A stretch of DNA of 64,000 bases from Dugong dugon (GCA_030035585.1 CM057468.1:54246145-54310144), one strand, 5' to 3'. Counted from the first letter of the stretch, positions 22,494 through 33,688 are shown. Numbers and translations: made by a program. The notes: generated by a model from the sequence alone, not told the origin.

Positions 22494-25400
22494 ATACAAG
22501 ATGCCCCAAACAGAAAAAGAAGGAAAGAAAAGAACATGAAGTGCTTTCCAGAGAGGGAGAGACTTTCTCTAGTGGAGCATGGAAGAGCTTAGGAGTACAT
22601 TTTTGGTCCTCCCACTGACTTACTTTTTACACCAGAGAAGCTTCTGGGTTTTCACTTCAGTATATTTAGAAAATTACACACTGGGATAGTCCTCAAAGCT
22701 TACTATAAAATGAGAGAAAGAAAATGAATATTTGTGAATGAAATAATGCCTGATGTTTTACACATGGGAATTTTGTAAATAACACTGACCTGTAATGCTG
22801 TCTCCTCACGGAAGCCTATTTCGGCATATTACAACAGTTAATATGCTGCTCCAGGCTGTTCACTGAACTCCAGCTACCCCAAATTAATGCATGGTTATAA
22901 ACCTCTAGCAGGCTCTAGGCACGAATGACGATGCTTGGTAGTAAGATAGTCACCTTCATTGATGGTCCATGGCTAAAAGTCCCTAAGAGGTTTGTGCATA
23001 CTGAACATCAACCCCTTCCAAGAAGACACATCAAGGTGCAGCAAAGCAGAACCCTCTTCAGTTGTTGTAACATCCGGGGTTTTGACTCATTTGCTTTCCC
23101 TCTCCTGTTACAACTTACAGAGAACAACTTTAATGAGCTCATTGGGCTGTATTGTTCCCCCAAAACCCTTGTGACTTGAGGGAGGAAGTATTAAATGTTT
23201 ATGCTGCAGGTAAAATCTGAGGGCCCTAATCGGTTCTCGCACCTCTGTTTCCTTTTCCCAGGGTAGTAAGTCAAAACAAACTCAAGGAGAGAGCAAATTT
23301 TAGTCAAGTGGCATTAAAATTTCAAATCAGATAAACCCAGCCAAAAGCATTAGAATAAGGATGCCTCTAGCACTCAGTGCCGAGATGGGGCCAAAAACCG
23401 GGTCTCCAATTAGGCGGCTCTTAAGGCCGGGTTTATTGAGAAGAAATTAGGCCAATGTTAATTTGGAAGTGAATTGTTTTAACATCCTTTGGTAGAGATG
23501 TTCAGCTATTTTGAAAAGAAACAAATTCACTTTACCAGTATAAAAGCGTCCTCCTTGGGCCTTATTCTGATTTATAAACAAGTAGACCGTTTAAGCTAAA
23601 ATGAACAGCAGAGCCAGTTTCTGTGACTGTGGGGTCTTTATCGAACAAACGTTTATTGAGGACCCTCAGTAGGCCAGGCCCTGAGCCATAAGATCATGCT
23701 TTGTGACAACCCCAACCTCCATGACATTAACAGATTAGCGTTCCTCGAAGTTAGGAAGCTCTCTTTCTTCAAGAAATCTGGTCTCTCTGAAAAAGAATGG
23801 GTTTTGCCCACGAAGGCTCACATTAAAAAAGAGATCAGATGGCTAGAACTGTTTCGACATTGCAGTTGTTGCTATTGCTTTGTCTTGTTTTTAATTCAAA
23901 AGATAAATTAGAAGCCTGGATCTACCTCCGTGTCATTCGCCACTCCATGGTCCACGTTAAAGCCCACCTGCTTTACGGGGAAACGTGCAGGTTATTAATC
24001 ACTCTCTACTTAAATTCCAACCTGCTTTCCATCAAAAGACACCCGCCACTTTTTCCCTCGGACCACGGTGTCTGAGCTCTACAGCCTTTATGCCACGTGC
24101 AAAAGAGAACTCCCAGACATTAACATATAGACTTTAGTAACATATATTAGCCATCCATGCATGATTTTGACTCAGATTTCAACCCCTTTCAAATATGAAT
24201 AATTCAGCATCCCTGCCTGATTGTTCCCGTAAAGATACGATATGAATGAAAAGGCTATAAGCCATGTTACTAAACAATGCTTCGCATTTCCCCTCAGCAG
24301 TTCTGTACAGTTAGGGAGATGGCCGTTTGCATTTCAGAGCTCATTTTTCCAGCACTCCGAAGAAACTCGCCTTCCCCTTGAACTCTCCTCCTGTGACCCA
24401 GTTGCTATACCTCTGATCCGCTGCACCCCAGAGGCTGTCACAAGTCTCCCTCCTTCCCAGGAGTTGAACACACAATAGAGAAAAGGCCCTGGCTGGGAGG
24501 TTCAGCCGCCATTAACCCCTACCAGCTGTGCCTGTGGGGAGCCTTCTGGCCTGAATGTCCTTTCTCTGCGGCCGCCTTCATGCCACTAATCTAACCATTG
24601 TTGGGAAGGAATGCTGACAGGAGAAAAGAAATTTTTCTTGTGTCCATGCAAGTGTGTGTATCCATGTGTAAGTGAAGGAAGAGTGAAGGCTAATTTCTAT
24701 AGTTGGCATGAATGGGGGGATTGGGAAAAAACCCTAGTTAAAATGTGTTTACTTGCTTAAAAGGCTCAGTCAATTTAAATAATTTCAGTAGTGTGCTCTA
24801 CTTTTTTTAGGGAGGAGGGAGAAACTAGTTACTATTATAATTTTCTTTAAATCCCTTGAGATGTTTGGGCATGTTTAAGACTTTTAAAATTCACTACCGG
24901 CTGGAGAAATAAATTGAATTGAATTTCTTAAAAATACTGGCGTAAAGTTACAGACTCACTGAATTACTCACTTCTAATGGACCTTAAAAAATTAGAGAAA
25001 GAGAACTGGTTATACAGGTCACATTGCCCTCAGAAAAACCATTTGCATTTAATACTTAGGAAAGTTTTAAGAAATGTTTTAGAATTGAGATGGGGAAGGG
25101 TTTTAACTTTTATTAACCACTTTTAGAAGATGTAATGAATCTAAAAAGAGGCACTGTACATTTAAAAACAAATCTTGCTTTCAATGAACCTTGAAGTTCA
25201 ACAAAGAAACATGATTTCCCTTTTAAAGACATATATGGACACAGCGAAGACCTGCAGTAGTAACATCGCAAACATTGAAAGCCAGGCAGGTGACAATGAT
25301 GACCACAATTCTAATTACATAGCAAAGCAAATATCCTTCTTATTTGAAAAGCTTATCTAATTTCAGTCTTTGAGAATTTCATTTCATTTTTTGAAAGCCC

Positions 25401-25760
25401 TTTGAAGAGAAACTATTCTTAAGTTTAGTGCTCCATGTTATCATTTGCTAAAGTTCCGTAAAATACAACAGTTGGCCTATTTCAAATCAAATTAAGAATA
25501 ATTCATGTAGAAATGTATTTTCTGGACAATTAGACTGTATCATAGTAGGGCAAATGTCTGATATAATAAAGCTCTACTTTGCATCTGTTCCTGTGTCTAG
25601 CCTGCTGCAATTACTGGTCCTTACAACAGCAGCAGCAACATAATACTCCACTCACAGGTTTTAGCCATTAAAATTCAGCATTCTCTTTCTTTGCCCCTTT
25701 ATTACCTCAATCATTCGATTGTGATACAATAGATTTAATTTAATGAAGTTATACTTTTCC
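22494..25760. other. Repeat-free block, candidate conserved non-coding cluster (right part)
   Basis: No transposon recognised. It includes TAATGAGC at 23131-23138 in a 27-bp segment similar to 21383-21409, and a GC-rich patch with GCGGCCGC at about 24569. Open frames at 22925-23179, 23696-24075 and 24242-24478 lack domains and clear splice context. I infer regulatory rather than coding potential; a cross-species alignment is decisive. Confidence 0.5.
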
Positions 25761-26049
25761 AAATTTGCATGCATACATTTCCATAAATGGTGACAGCAGT
25801 ATCAGGTAGATTGTTTTCCAAAACATTAGAGGTAAATAAATACCCTGGCACTCATCTCATTAAGGTGCAGAGTATGCAGTTAAACCAAAACAACTATAGC
25901 AACAATGGAACGGAAAAACTCATCTCCTCCAACACTGTCCCTATTGCTCAGCCACTTCTTAGACCATAACTCTTAACTTTCCAAGAAGGAAATTATCCTG
26001 GAGAGGAAATGAGTGGGATACATAAAATTGATGTCGCTGACAACGCAGC

Positions 26050-26210
26050 TTTGATTTCATTCATCTGCTTAATCATTCAATTATCCATTCAACAAGTATT
26101 TATTGAGTTTTTCCAATATGCAAGACACAGTGTCAGGTAATATGGGAGACACAAAGATGAATCCTACACACAGCCTGCACTCAAAAATTTCCTATCTAAT
26201 ACAAGAACTT
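26050..26210 (-). mobile_element. L2 fragment, minus strand
   Basis: 'attcaacaagtatttattga', 'gggagacacaaagatgaatc' and 'gcctgcactcaaaaatttcc' match the reversed L2 3' region. Confidence 0.65.
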
Positions 26211-26244
26211 CAGTGTTGTATAAATAACTGTGCCATTAAGTAAA

Positions 26245-26451
26245 CCAGTTTCCGTCATATGGACTCCAGACTTACGGTGACTCTGTGTATATCAGAGCAA
26301 AGCTGTGCTCCATAGGGTTTTCAACGACTGATTTTTTTAGAAGTAGATCGCTAGGCTTTTTCTTCTGAGGTGCCTCTGGGTGGGCTTGAATCTCCAACCT
26401 TTTGGTTAGCAGCCAAGTGCATTAACCATTTGTACCATCCAGGAAATCCAC
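26245..26451 (-). mobile_element. Afrotherian SINE, minus strand, with TSD
   Basis: 'tggactccagacttacggtg' through 'ttaaccatttgtaccatcca'. The flanks 'gccattaagtaaa' (26232-26244) and 'accattaagtaga' (26452-26464) match in 11 of 13. Confidence 0.9.
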
Positions 26452-26464
26452 ACCATTAAGTAGA

Positions 26465-27424
26465 AATGTAATAATGCTGCCTGAAGGTAGGTGTTCGGTT
26501 AAGTCATTGCAAAAGTAAGAAAGCCTAACCCCATTCGCTCGCTGATTCTCATGACTCTTACAGTGATAGTTGTTCAACTCTACCCCTCCAGTTTACATCA
26601 GTAGAGTTCTCATAGGCAAAAGATCATAACTCAAGTCAAGTATAACCTAAAGAAAGTATCCTTAGGATTACTCCAAATTATCTCAGCTATTTGAATATGA
26701 ACTATATTCCTTGCCTCTCTTATTTTCTGAGGTGTCTGAAGAAAGAATATTGGTGTTTGGGAGACTTAATACCAGAGCAAGTACTGGAGAGTCTGAGTTA
26801 ACAGTACGGCTACTGCTAAGAAAATGCAAAAGAGTTTACATAGTGAGGATGCTAACCTCTAGGTACAAACCGCGTCTTAGCTTGTCTAAGAGCTACAACA
26901 AGAACAAGCAAGTGATTTCTACATCTAGGGGAGGGATTTTCTCAATCCACTTCACCCCACTATGTATAAAAGTACATCATTTTAATCCTAATTGTAGTAG
27001 TAATAATAAGACATTGTTTCAGACATTTTCTTTGCCTCCACAAATAAAGAAATAATAAGCCAAAAGAAGAGCAAGTATTCTTCAGAAGATTGTAGTGTAA
27101 CAAAAACAAAGGAGGCGAAGTTATGGCACATTGGTCCTATACTTTTTAGGTAATAAAAAAAATTCCAATTTTAATTTGTATGGCTAGCAGAAATTAAAAA
27201 TGGAAAGAAAGAGGAACAATTCAAAGTCAATATGATGGTTGCAGACAGCAGACAAGTGACCAATGTCCAAGGTACCCTTGTGTCTCCTGGCTGAGGGCAA
27301 AGATTTGAGCTAGCTGTGACACCAGCTACAACAAAAAGACTTCATGTGCCCACAGGCTAAAGAATAAGTTTAGATTCATTAGCTAAACATTATTTCCAGC
27401 CTCATCTCCTCTACCCCTTCTTTA
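26465..27424. other. Unique DNA
   Basis: No repeat recognised. A 114-codon plus frame at 26711-27055 has no domain and no transcription or splice context that I can support. Confidence 0.4.
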
Positions 27425-27640
27425 ATACCTTGTCCTCCAGTCAACTGTCCTATTCCCCTTTGAAAGAGCCGGCTGTTGGTTCACTTCTTCTAGTTCTTTC
27501 CTCATGCTGTTCTCTCCATTTGCCCTTCCTTTTCCCAACTGAGTCTATGGAAATTCCACTCATTCTTCAATACCCAGATCAACTAAACTTTCCTCTGATG
27601 CCTCCCAACCAGATTTAATCATTCTGTAAATTATCTTCTG
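27425..27640 (+). mobile_element. L2 fragment, plus strand
   Basis: 'attcttcaatacccagatca' followed by 'ctttcctctgatgcctccc' fits forward L2. Confidence 0.5.
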
Positions 27641-27664
27641 TAGAGGGCAGTTTGTCAGTCTAGA

Positions 27665-28195
27665 AAACTTTTTTAAGTGCCCATAATGCAGCAATTTTGC
27701 TTCCAAAATCTATCCCATAGAAATACACTTGTACATAAAGAATGTGTATGGATGTTCATTGTGGCACTGCTGACACTCTCAAAACATAGAAACAATGGAA
27801 ATGCTCGCCAAAAGGGAAACGCGCAAATTATTTTGCAATTATGTATTAGAATATTTTCTAAAATTAAGTAGATTGATGTGTTCTGACAAGAAAAAATTTC
27901 AACATATTAAAACAGCAAATGTGAAGAGCAAAGTGTGGAATATTGAGTATAGTATAATTGTTTTGAAAGAAAGAAAGAGTGGGAGAGAGAGAGAGGCTGT
28001 TTAGGTGTATATAGGCATGCTTGTAAAAGTATAGAAAAAGTTCTGGAAATATAGACAGTGAACTTGATAATGTGTTTACCACTGGAGACATTAACGAGAT
28101 AGGGTTGCGGACAGAGAAGTTATTTAATTTTTTAAATGTTTTTGAATATTTACAACAAGTCTGCATTGTCTTTTTAATTTTAAAAAGTATAATTT
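27665..28195 (+). mobile_element. HAL1/L1ME-like LINE 3' region, plus strand
   Basis: 'tgcagcaattttgcttccaa', 'gtatggatgttcattgtggc', 'agtatagaaaaagttctgga' and 'ttaccactggagacattaac' follow the HAL1-type 3' region in order, ending in 'tttaaaaagtataat'. A 163-codon minus frame across it is antisense noise. Confidence 0.65.
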
Positions 28196-28199
28196 CCCT

Positions 28200-28461
28200 G
28201 CATTGGACTCCCATAGCATAGTTCAAACTCATCTCATCATAGCTCAGGGGTGAATCTTTTCCAAGATTGTAAAGTCCTTGAAAGAAGAATCCAAGTCTTT
28301 TTGTGTGGCCCATTGTATCCATCATAGTTTTCTTCACAAAGGTGTGTGAAGTCATCTACTGACTTGAAATAAGACTCATAAGTATCCCTTTGATTGTACT
28401 TGGAAATTCCTTGGGGGTCGCTATGTGTTGGAATCAACTGGACAACACGGAACAACAACAA
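28200..28461 (+). mobile_element. Unassigned sequence with a SINE/RTE-type 3' tail
   Basis: The last 50 bases ('ggtcgctatgtgttggaatc' then 'ggacaacacggaacaacaac') are the shared SINE/RTE tail. The preceding about 210 bp do not match the tRNA-type SINE head or the RTE body seen elsewhere here. It may be another RTE-mobilised SINE family or a chimeric retrocopy. Confidence 0.45.
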
Positions 28462-28814
28462 TCGTTCACATCAAGGACAGAGCCTAAGTAAACTCGAAGA
28501 GTAAAGAGGAGCTTCTACAGGGAGCAACGGAACAATGGAAAAGGAGGAAGGACAAGCGCCAACCCAGATTACCCTCTCTATTCTCATTAGTCTGCAGTTT
28601 GACATTTCCACCCACCTTTCTCAGACCTGGATATACGTATAAGAAATGAATGTGTGAGAAAATGAAAAAGAAATAGACAAATTGTTTTAAAAAGCCAACT
28701 TGAGAGACAAGAATTTATAAAATTGAAAGAATAGGACACATCTAACCAGCTCCCTAAGTCAATAAAACTTTAATATTCCACTGTTTGATTTTGCACTAGA
28801 TCCATCTATCCTAC

Positions 28815-29006
28815 CCTGAGTCATTAAGTGGTTAAGAGAACAGGTTTTGCAGTCTGTGGGACCTGGATTCAGATCCAGCTCTGCCACTGACCTTGGGCAT
28901 TATTACTTAATTTCTGTGAGCTCCAGCTTCCTGGTCTGTAAAATGGGCCAAAATATATCTGCCTAAAGCCATTGTTTTAAGGATTAAATGAAGTAGCATA
29001 TGCAAA
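28815..29006 (+). mobile_element. MIR SINE, plus strand, main part
   Basis: 'taagtggttaagagaacagg', 'cagctctgccactgacctt' and 'ttcctggtctgtaaaatggg' match MIR. It continues after the SINE insertion at 29211 with 'gtacttggaaaatgcttagt'. Confidence 0.85.
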
Positions 29007-29210
29007 CCTGTAAAACTCATTACTGTCAAGTCAGTTCCAACTGATAGCAACCCTATATAGCACAGAGTAGAACTGCCCCATAAGGTTTCCAGGGCTGTAA
29101 TCTTCATAAAAGCGGAGTGCCACACCTTTCTCCTGCAGAGCAGCTGGTTGGTCAAACCTCCCACCTTTCCGTTAGCAGCCCAGTTTAACCACTGTACCAC
29201 TAGGGCTCGT
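29007..29210 (-). mobile_element. Afrotherian SINE, minus strand, with perfect TSD
   Basis: The 13-mer 'tagcatatgcaaa' flanks it perfectly at 28994-29006 and 29211-29223. It reads from 'actgtcaagtcagttccaac' to 'ccactgtaccactagggctc' and interrupts a MIR. The perfect TSD suggests a fairly recent insertion relative to the others. Confidence 0.92.
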
Positions 29211-29270
29211 TAGCATATGCAAAGTACTTGGAAAATGCTTAGTATGTGGTTGTTCATAATTGTGGCACCC

Positions 29271-29914
29271 TCTCTCACCTGATGCTGACCCTCCCACCAG
29301 CCTTCTCCTGCCAGCAAGTCCTTTTTGCACCCGTGGCTCTCCTCTGGCACCTTAATACATTATCATTTTTAATGGACGTGCTACCAGAGCTATAACTTGA
29401 CCCAAACCTCCGCAGGACTGTTCCTGTCCCCTTCTTCTTCTGATACTGGCATTCCCTCCTCTGATCCCCATTCAGTTTCTAAGCCTCCAACCAGCCCCCA
29501 GTCCCTTTCTCTCTATCTCTCTACCTCTTCCAGAGCTCAGAGAGCCTTAAAGCCTGGTGAAGTTAAACACTGTGAGAACAACTCAGAGTGTCCCTTTGGT
29601 CCAGAAACACCTCAGACTCAGCAACCTGGACTCAGGTTGGGGTTTGGGGCTCAAGAGCACTGTCAGTGGTAATTCTGCACATTCTCGGTAAGAAGGCTTT
29701 GCCAGTTGCTCATAGAACCACCTTCAAAACAGTATTTCCATAGGAAATTTCATTTTGAGTCTTAAACAACTGATCTAGAAGTGATCTTTTAGGACAGAAA
29801 CCACTTGTGTGGGGCCACCTGCACAGGAGCTAATACTGATGAAGAGTGTTGTGATTTAATACATTTGACCATCAGCACATTATCAGAAATCTCAAATATG
29901 CCATGAATCTTGCA
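29271..29914. other. Unique DNA
   Basis: Moderately GC-rich with CT-rich patches. A 91-codon frame at 29397-29672 shows no domain. No repeat recognised. Confidence 0.4.
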
Positions 29915-30190
29915 ATAATTCATTCCAAATACTTAGTGAGTACTTGCTGCGTACCAGACCCATTTCAGGCACTGAGGATAGAGGAGGGAACACAACAGAT
30001 GAGGTGTTTGTCCTCGTGCGCTTTCAGTCTAATGGGGGAGTGAGACAGAAAACACCCGAACAAACAGTACTGGAAGACAATGATCAGGGATCGTAATGAA
30101 GAGAAAGAGCTACTTTAGGTAGGTGCTCAGGGAAAGTGTCCAGCGAGGTAACATTTGAGGTGACACCTGGGAAGTGGCAATGCTAGGGGG
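29915..30190 (-). mobile_element. L2 fragment, minus strand
   Basis: 'gcgtaccagacccatttcag', 'gcgctttcagtctaatgggg' and 'gtaacatttgaggtgacacc' follow reversed L2. Confidence 0.65.
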
Positions 30191-30658
30191 TGGCGGGCGG
30201 AGGGGTGTGTGTGGACAGCACCCCCTGACACTGTCAGAGGGGGTGACACCTAAATGACCCCAGGATCCGCAACGGAGGCAACGGCAGGCCTGCGACGCTG
30301 GCGAAGGAGTCTCCAAGGAGCTATGTCGCCCCCCAATATGGGAGTGAGCCACCAGGCCGAGCCTGCCATTGGACAGAGAGAAACGACTCCTCCTTGGCCA
30401 ATGGGAGAGGAGAGGAGCTGCGAGGAGCCGCAGTGGGTGGGGCCTGGAGGGGCAAGCTGGGCAGCACACAGGGTGGGACAGGGCCGTGGGGTGTGGGGAG
30501 GGGGGGTGGCGGGGTGGCGGGGTGGCGGGGGGTTTGGGGGGGCGCTTGGCCCTGCGTTGGGGAGGGATGGGGCCAGGCCGCTCCACCCACCAGGCAGTGG
30601 TTTTTCCGGCCCTCCCCACCCACCTCAGGTGGGGCAGGGGGGCGAGGGGGTGACATCA
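30191..30658. promoter_or_regulatory. GC-rich block with CCAAT-type motifs, possible promoter-like or repeat-derived sequence
   Basis: The block is clearly more GC-rich than its surroundings, with about 25-30 CpGs, a G-rich tandem stretch (three 'gtggcgggg' units near 30500-30530), inverted and direct CCAAT cores around 30367 and 30399, and TGACATCA at about 30650. CpGs are still fewer than expected from composition, so it is not a clear CpG island. Overlapping open frames up to 169 codons on both strands reflect GC content. It could be part of a lineage-specific repeat joined to the SINE that follows. Confidence 0.35.
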
Positions 30659-30985
30659 TGAGTTACCCGCAGGAGACCCAGTTTCGATTCCGGCCAGTGA
30701 ACCTCATGCCGAGCCACCACCCATCTGTCACTGGAGGCTTGCGTGCTGCTATGATGCTGAACAGATTTCAGCAGTTTTCAGAGTAAGACTAGTTCGTCTA
30801 AGACTAAGAAAGGCCTGGCAGTCCACTTCCAAAAATCAGCCAGTGAAAACCCTATGGCTCACAACAGAGCATTGTCAGATCCATAACTGATTGGATGAGG
30901 TAGGACCAGGCACCATTACCTTCAGCTGTGTATGGGGGCGCCATGAGTCAGGGACAACTCCACAACAGCTAGCAACAGAATATAT
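30659..30985 (+). mobile_element. Long SINE variant with a different head and RTE-like tail
   Basis: The head ('gagttacccgcaggagaccc', 'tgctatgatgctgaacagat') differs from the tRNA-type head of the other copies. The middle joins the usual SINE text ('aaaggcctggcagtccactt', 'gtgaaaaccctatggctcac') and the end has 'gcgccatgagtcagggacaa' and 'agctagcaacag'. I infer a composite SINE family mobilised by the same RTE. Confidence 0.65.
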
Positions 30986-31365
30986 TCATGTGTCTGTGAG
31001 CTTGTTACATACAATTCACTCAGTGGCATTTAAAAATATTTAACTATGTTACCAAAAGGCCGACAAGTCAATGGGCCAAATCCCTATTTGGGAATGGAGA
31101 GCTACACCACTGTCACCTGGGTCAAAACACTGACACCACAGGAAGAGGAAGGGTTATCCATAGCTGAAACAGAAGGCCACTTGTAAATTAAATGTCCTCA
31201 GTGCTATGCAAATCCACACAAAGAAAGACATTTCCTCTTCTCTGGTCTTTACCATCTTCCAGCTCTTAACTCAAGGTCAACTTTTCTCCTCTGAAAGCTT
31301 CATCAGGCCCCATAGCTGAAGGTAATCCTCTCTTCAATAATTAGCTTTTTGTTACAACTTTTGCT

Positions 31366-31512
31366 ATAGCAAGGTTTGTCAAACTTCATCGTACATACAA
31401 ATCATCCAGGGATCTTGTTAAAATGTAGATTCTGATTCAGTAAGTCTAGGATGGTGCCTCAGATAATGTGTTTCTAACAGTCTCCTAGGTGAGCATCCTG
31501 TGAGTAGCAAGG
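31366..31512 (+). mobile_element. MER5-type hAT MITE fragment
   Basis: 'catacaaatcatccagggat', 'ttgttaaaatgtagattctg' and 'attcagtaagtctaggatgg' match MER5A. The ends are eroded. Confidence 0.65.
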
Positions 31513-31517
31513 TAGTA

Positions 31518-31555
31518 GAGTGTATACACAAACACACACACACACGCACACGTTT
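31518..31555. repeat. (CA)n microsatellite
   Basis: Interrupted CA repeats, 'acaaacacacacacacacgc', about 38 bp. Confidence 0.8.
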
Positions 31556-32407
31556 ATCAATGGTTTATCAATATGTTGAGGATAGGAACTGTGGCTTGGC
31601 CATCTCCAGCTCACTGGTGGTAGGGAGCTATGTAGTTTGTGGACCAGATTCTGGAAAAGGAAGTGAGTGACAACAAAGGTTCTTTATATTCCAACCACTG
31701 GGTGGGAACATCATGAAACGACAGAGTAAATGCTAATAATTTATGTCTTAAACATCATTTCTACCATATTCCACTTGAAATTTTAATCAACATTATTAGT
31801 TCACAGCCTCTAGAGGACCATGAAAGAGTGGTTTAAGTAGGTACATAACACCCGGTGGAACATGGAGATGCTACACTACAGTTAACTAATGCAGACGCAC
31901 ACTCCTGTAGGTTTATCTATAAAATACAAATTTAAAAAAATGAAAACTTAGGGGAATTTCTTTCTGTCACATAATTTTATTTACTTGACAAAAAAAAAAA
32001 AAAAAAGTAATACTTTAAGCCTCCTTTAAATCAGAGGCTGCAAACAGTAGGTGGAATCCAGCCCATAGGTATGTTTGTGTGTGTGCATTTTAAAATTAGT
32101 TGCCAACAATTAAAAAAAATTAGTCATTTCACATAAAAATTAAGTCTAATTTCTGGCTTCTGTTGAAAAATCAGAAGATCTCAGATCACTTGGTCCTCAA
32201 TCCCTCAATGAAGTAAGAGAGGCTACAGCTTTTAGACAAGACATGCATTATCCACTGATGCTGCCTCCCTGTTCTCCTAGGGTTTTAAAATTTCTACACG
32301 ACATAGTGATACTTCTTAGTGTATTCATGATATGATTTGGCTTATATGAGTTTATCAAACTCATAACTTTCCCAGAATATATTCAGTGCTTAAAATTATG
32401 TTCAGGT
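31556..32407. other. Unique AT-rich DNA
   Basis: No transposon recognised. It includes an A-run at 31990-32006. Confidence 0.4.
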
Positions 32408-32912
32408 ACAGACAGTCCTTGGGTTACCAACGAGATCTACTCCTGTGTTTTTAAGTCTTTCAGTTGAATTTGTAGGTAAACTGGAACAGGTGTATATGGT
32501 TTGCAAGAAAGAAAGCCCTGGTGGTGCAGTGGTTAAGCACTCAGCTGCTAACTGAATGGTTGGCAGTTCGAACTCACCAGCTGTTCCACAGGAGAAAGAT
32601 GTAGCAGTCTGCTTTTGTAAAGATTTACAGCCTCAGAAACCCTATGGGGCACTTACAGGGTCACTATGAGTCAGAATCGACTTGATGGCAGAGGGTTTGG
32701 TTTTTTTGGGTTTAGTGCAAGAAAAGGCTCTAAGCCTTTTCAGTGATTTAAAAGCTGTACGTGCAGCAAGTGAAATTGATTGTGATGAAGAATTTGTTGT
32801 GAGTAGGGGTTGGTTCAGTAGTTTCCAAGTGAGGGCAAATTTACCTAATGTTAAAGGGCAAGTACAAGTTGTCCGGAAGTTGAATGTTTGTAACCTGTGG
32901 ACTGCCTTATGT
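32408..32912 (+). mobile_element. Tigger-like (Tc1/mariner) transposon remnant, split by a SINE
   Basis: The ends are imperfect inverted repeats: 'acagacagtccttgggttac' at the left and, at the right, the complement of 'ggcagtccacaggttacaaa'. A frame at about 32715-32867 encodes 'ALSLFSDLKAVRAASEI' and 'EEFVVSRGWFSSFQVRANLP', the CENP-B/Tc5-type helix-turn-helix region of Tigger transposases ('SRGWF..F' is characteristic). The rest of the transposase, including the DDE catalytic domain, is absent, so it is an internally deleted, dead copy. Confidence 0.75.
32511..32715 (+). mobile_element. Afrotherian SINE inside the Tigger-like element, with TSD
   Basis: The TSD 'tgcaagaaa' is perfect at 32502-32510 and 32716-32724. 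Full-length copy: 'gaaagccctggtggtgcagt' to 'ggcagagggtttggtttttt'. Confidence 0.92.
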
Positions 32913-32914
32913 AA

Positions 32915-33350
32915 TTAACTTGGTCATTCTTGTCTCAAGGGCATGAGATAGCTGGACAATGAATAAGGAAGACTGATGAAGAATTGACCCATTTGAATTG
33001 TAGTGTTGGCAAAGAATATTGGATGTACCATAGACTGCCAGAAGAACAAACAAATCTGCCTTGGAAGAAGTACAGCCAGAATGCAGCTTAGAAGCGAGGA
33101 TGGCAAGACTTCGTCTCACATGCTTTGGACATGTTATCAGGAGGGACCAGTCCCTGGAGAAGGACATCATGCTTGGTAAAGTAGAGGGTCAGTGAAAAAG
33201 AGGAAGACTTTCAACACGATGGATTGACGCAGTGGCTGCAACAATGGGTTCAAACGTAACAATGATTGTGAGGATGGCGCAGGACCAGGCAGGGTTTCGT
33301 TCTGTTGTAAGGGTTGCTATGAGTCAGAACTGACCCAATGGTACTGAACA
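32915..33350 (+). mobile_element. RTE LINE 3' end, plus strand (copy 1)
   Basis: It matches the two other RTE copies here: 'agctggacaatgaataagga', 'tggacatgttatcaggaggg', 'agtccctggagaaggacatc', 'gtagagggtcagtgaaaaag' and the tail 'gggttgctatgagtcagaac'. It is 5'-truncated and contains only the C-terminal end of the ORF, with stops. It abuts the Tigger-like right end. Confidence 0.88.
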
Positions 33351-33674
33351 ACAACACGACAGCCTATTTTCTTATATCAGCAAATGTCTTGTAATAGTCA
33401 GATTAGTAGTTTTCTCTGTACTTGACCCTTCTCAACTGGTCAGTCTTCTTTTTCTCCTGAAAAATATTTGGAGATACTCTTGTACAGATGCATTTCTATC
33501 AATTGAATAAAGCAGTTAATAGACGTAGATAACTGCAAACTCATTTAGAAAATTGGTGGTAGAAGTTTTACTGCTCAGTACTAGAAAGATTACAAGGCTT
33601 CATTGTGTTTCTCCAAAGTAAGTGGTTAGATTGTAGACGCTAGATCTCATTGATCTGAAATATATTCGTATAAG
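33351..33674. other. Unique DNA
   Basis: About 320 bp without a recognised repeat, between the RTE and an L1 3' fragment. Confidence 0.4.
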
Positions 33675-33688
33675 AATCATCTCCACCA

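Noticed and set aside
27864-28355. 163-codon minus-strand frame
   Set aside because: It runs antisense through a HAL1/L1ME-like repeat into an unassigned block. No domain, and the composition is that of reversed AT-rich repeat.
30110-30786. Overlapping open frames of 94-169 codons on both strands in the GC-rich block
   Set aside because: Long frames in several phases at once are expected at high GC. They are low-complexity (Pro/Gly/Arg-rich), with no domain or splice context, and one ends inside a SINE.
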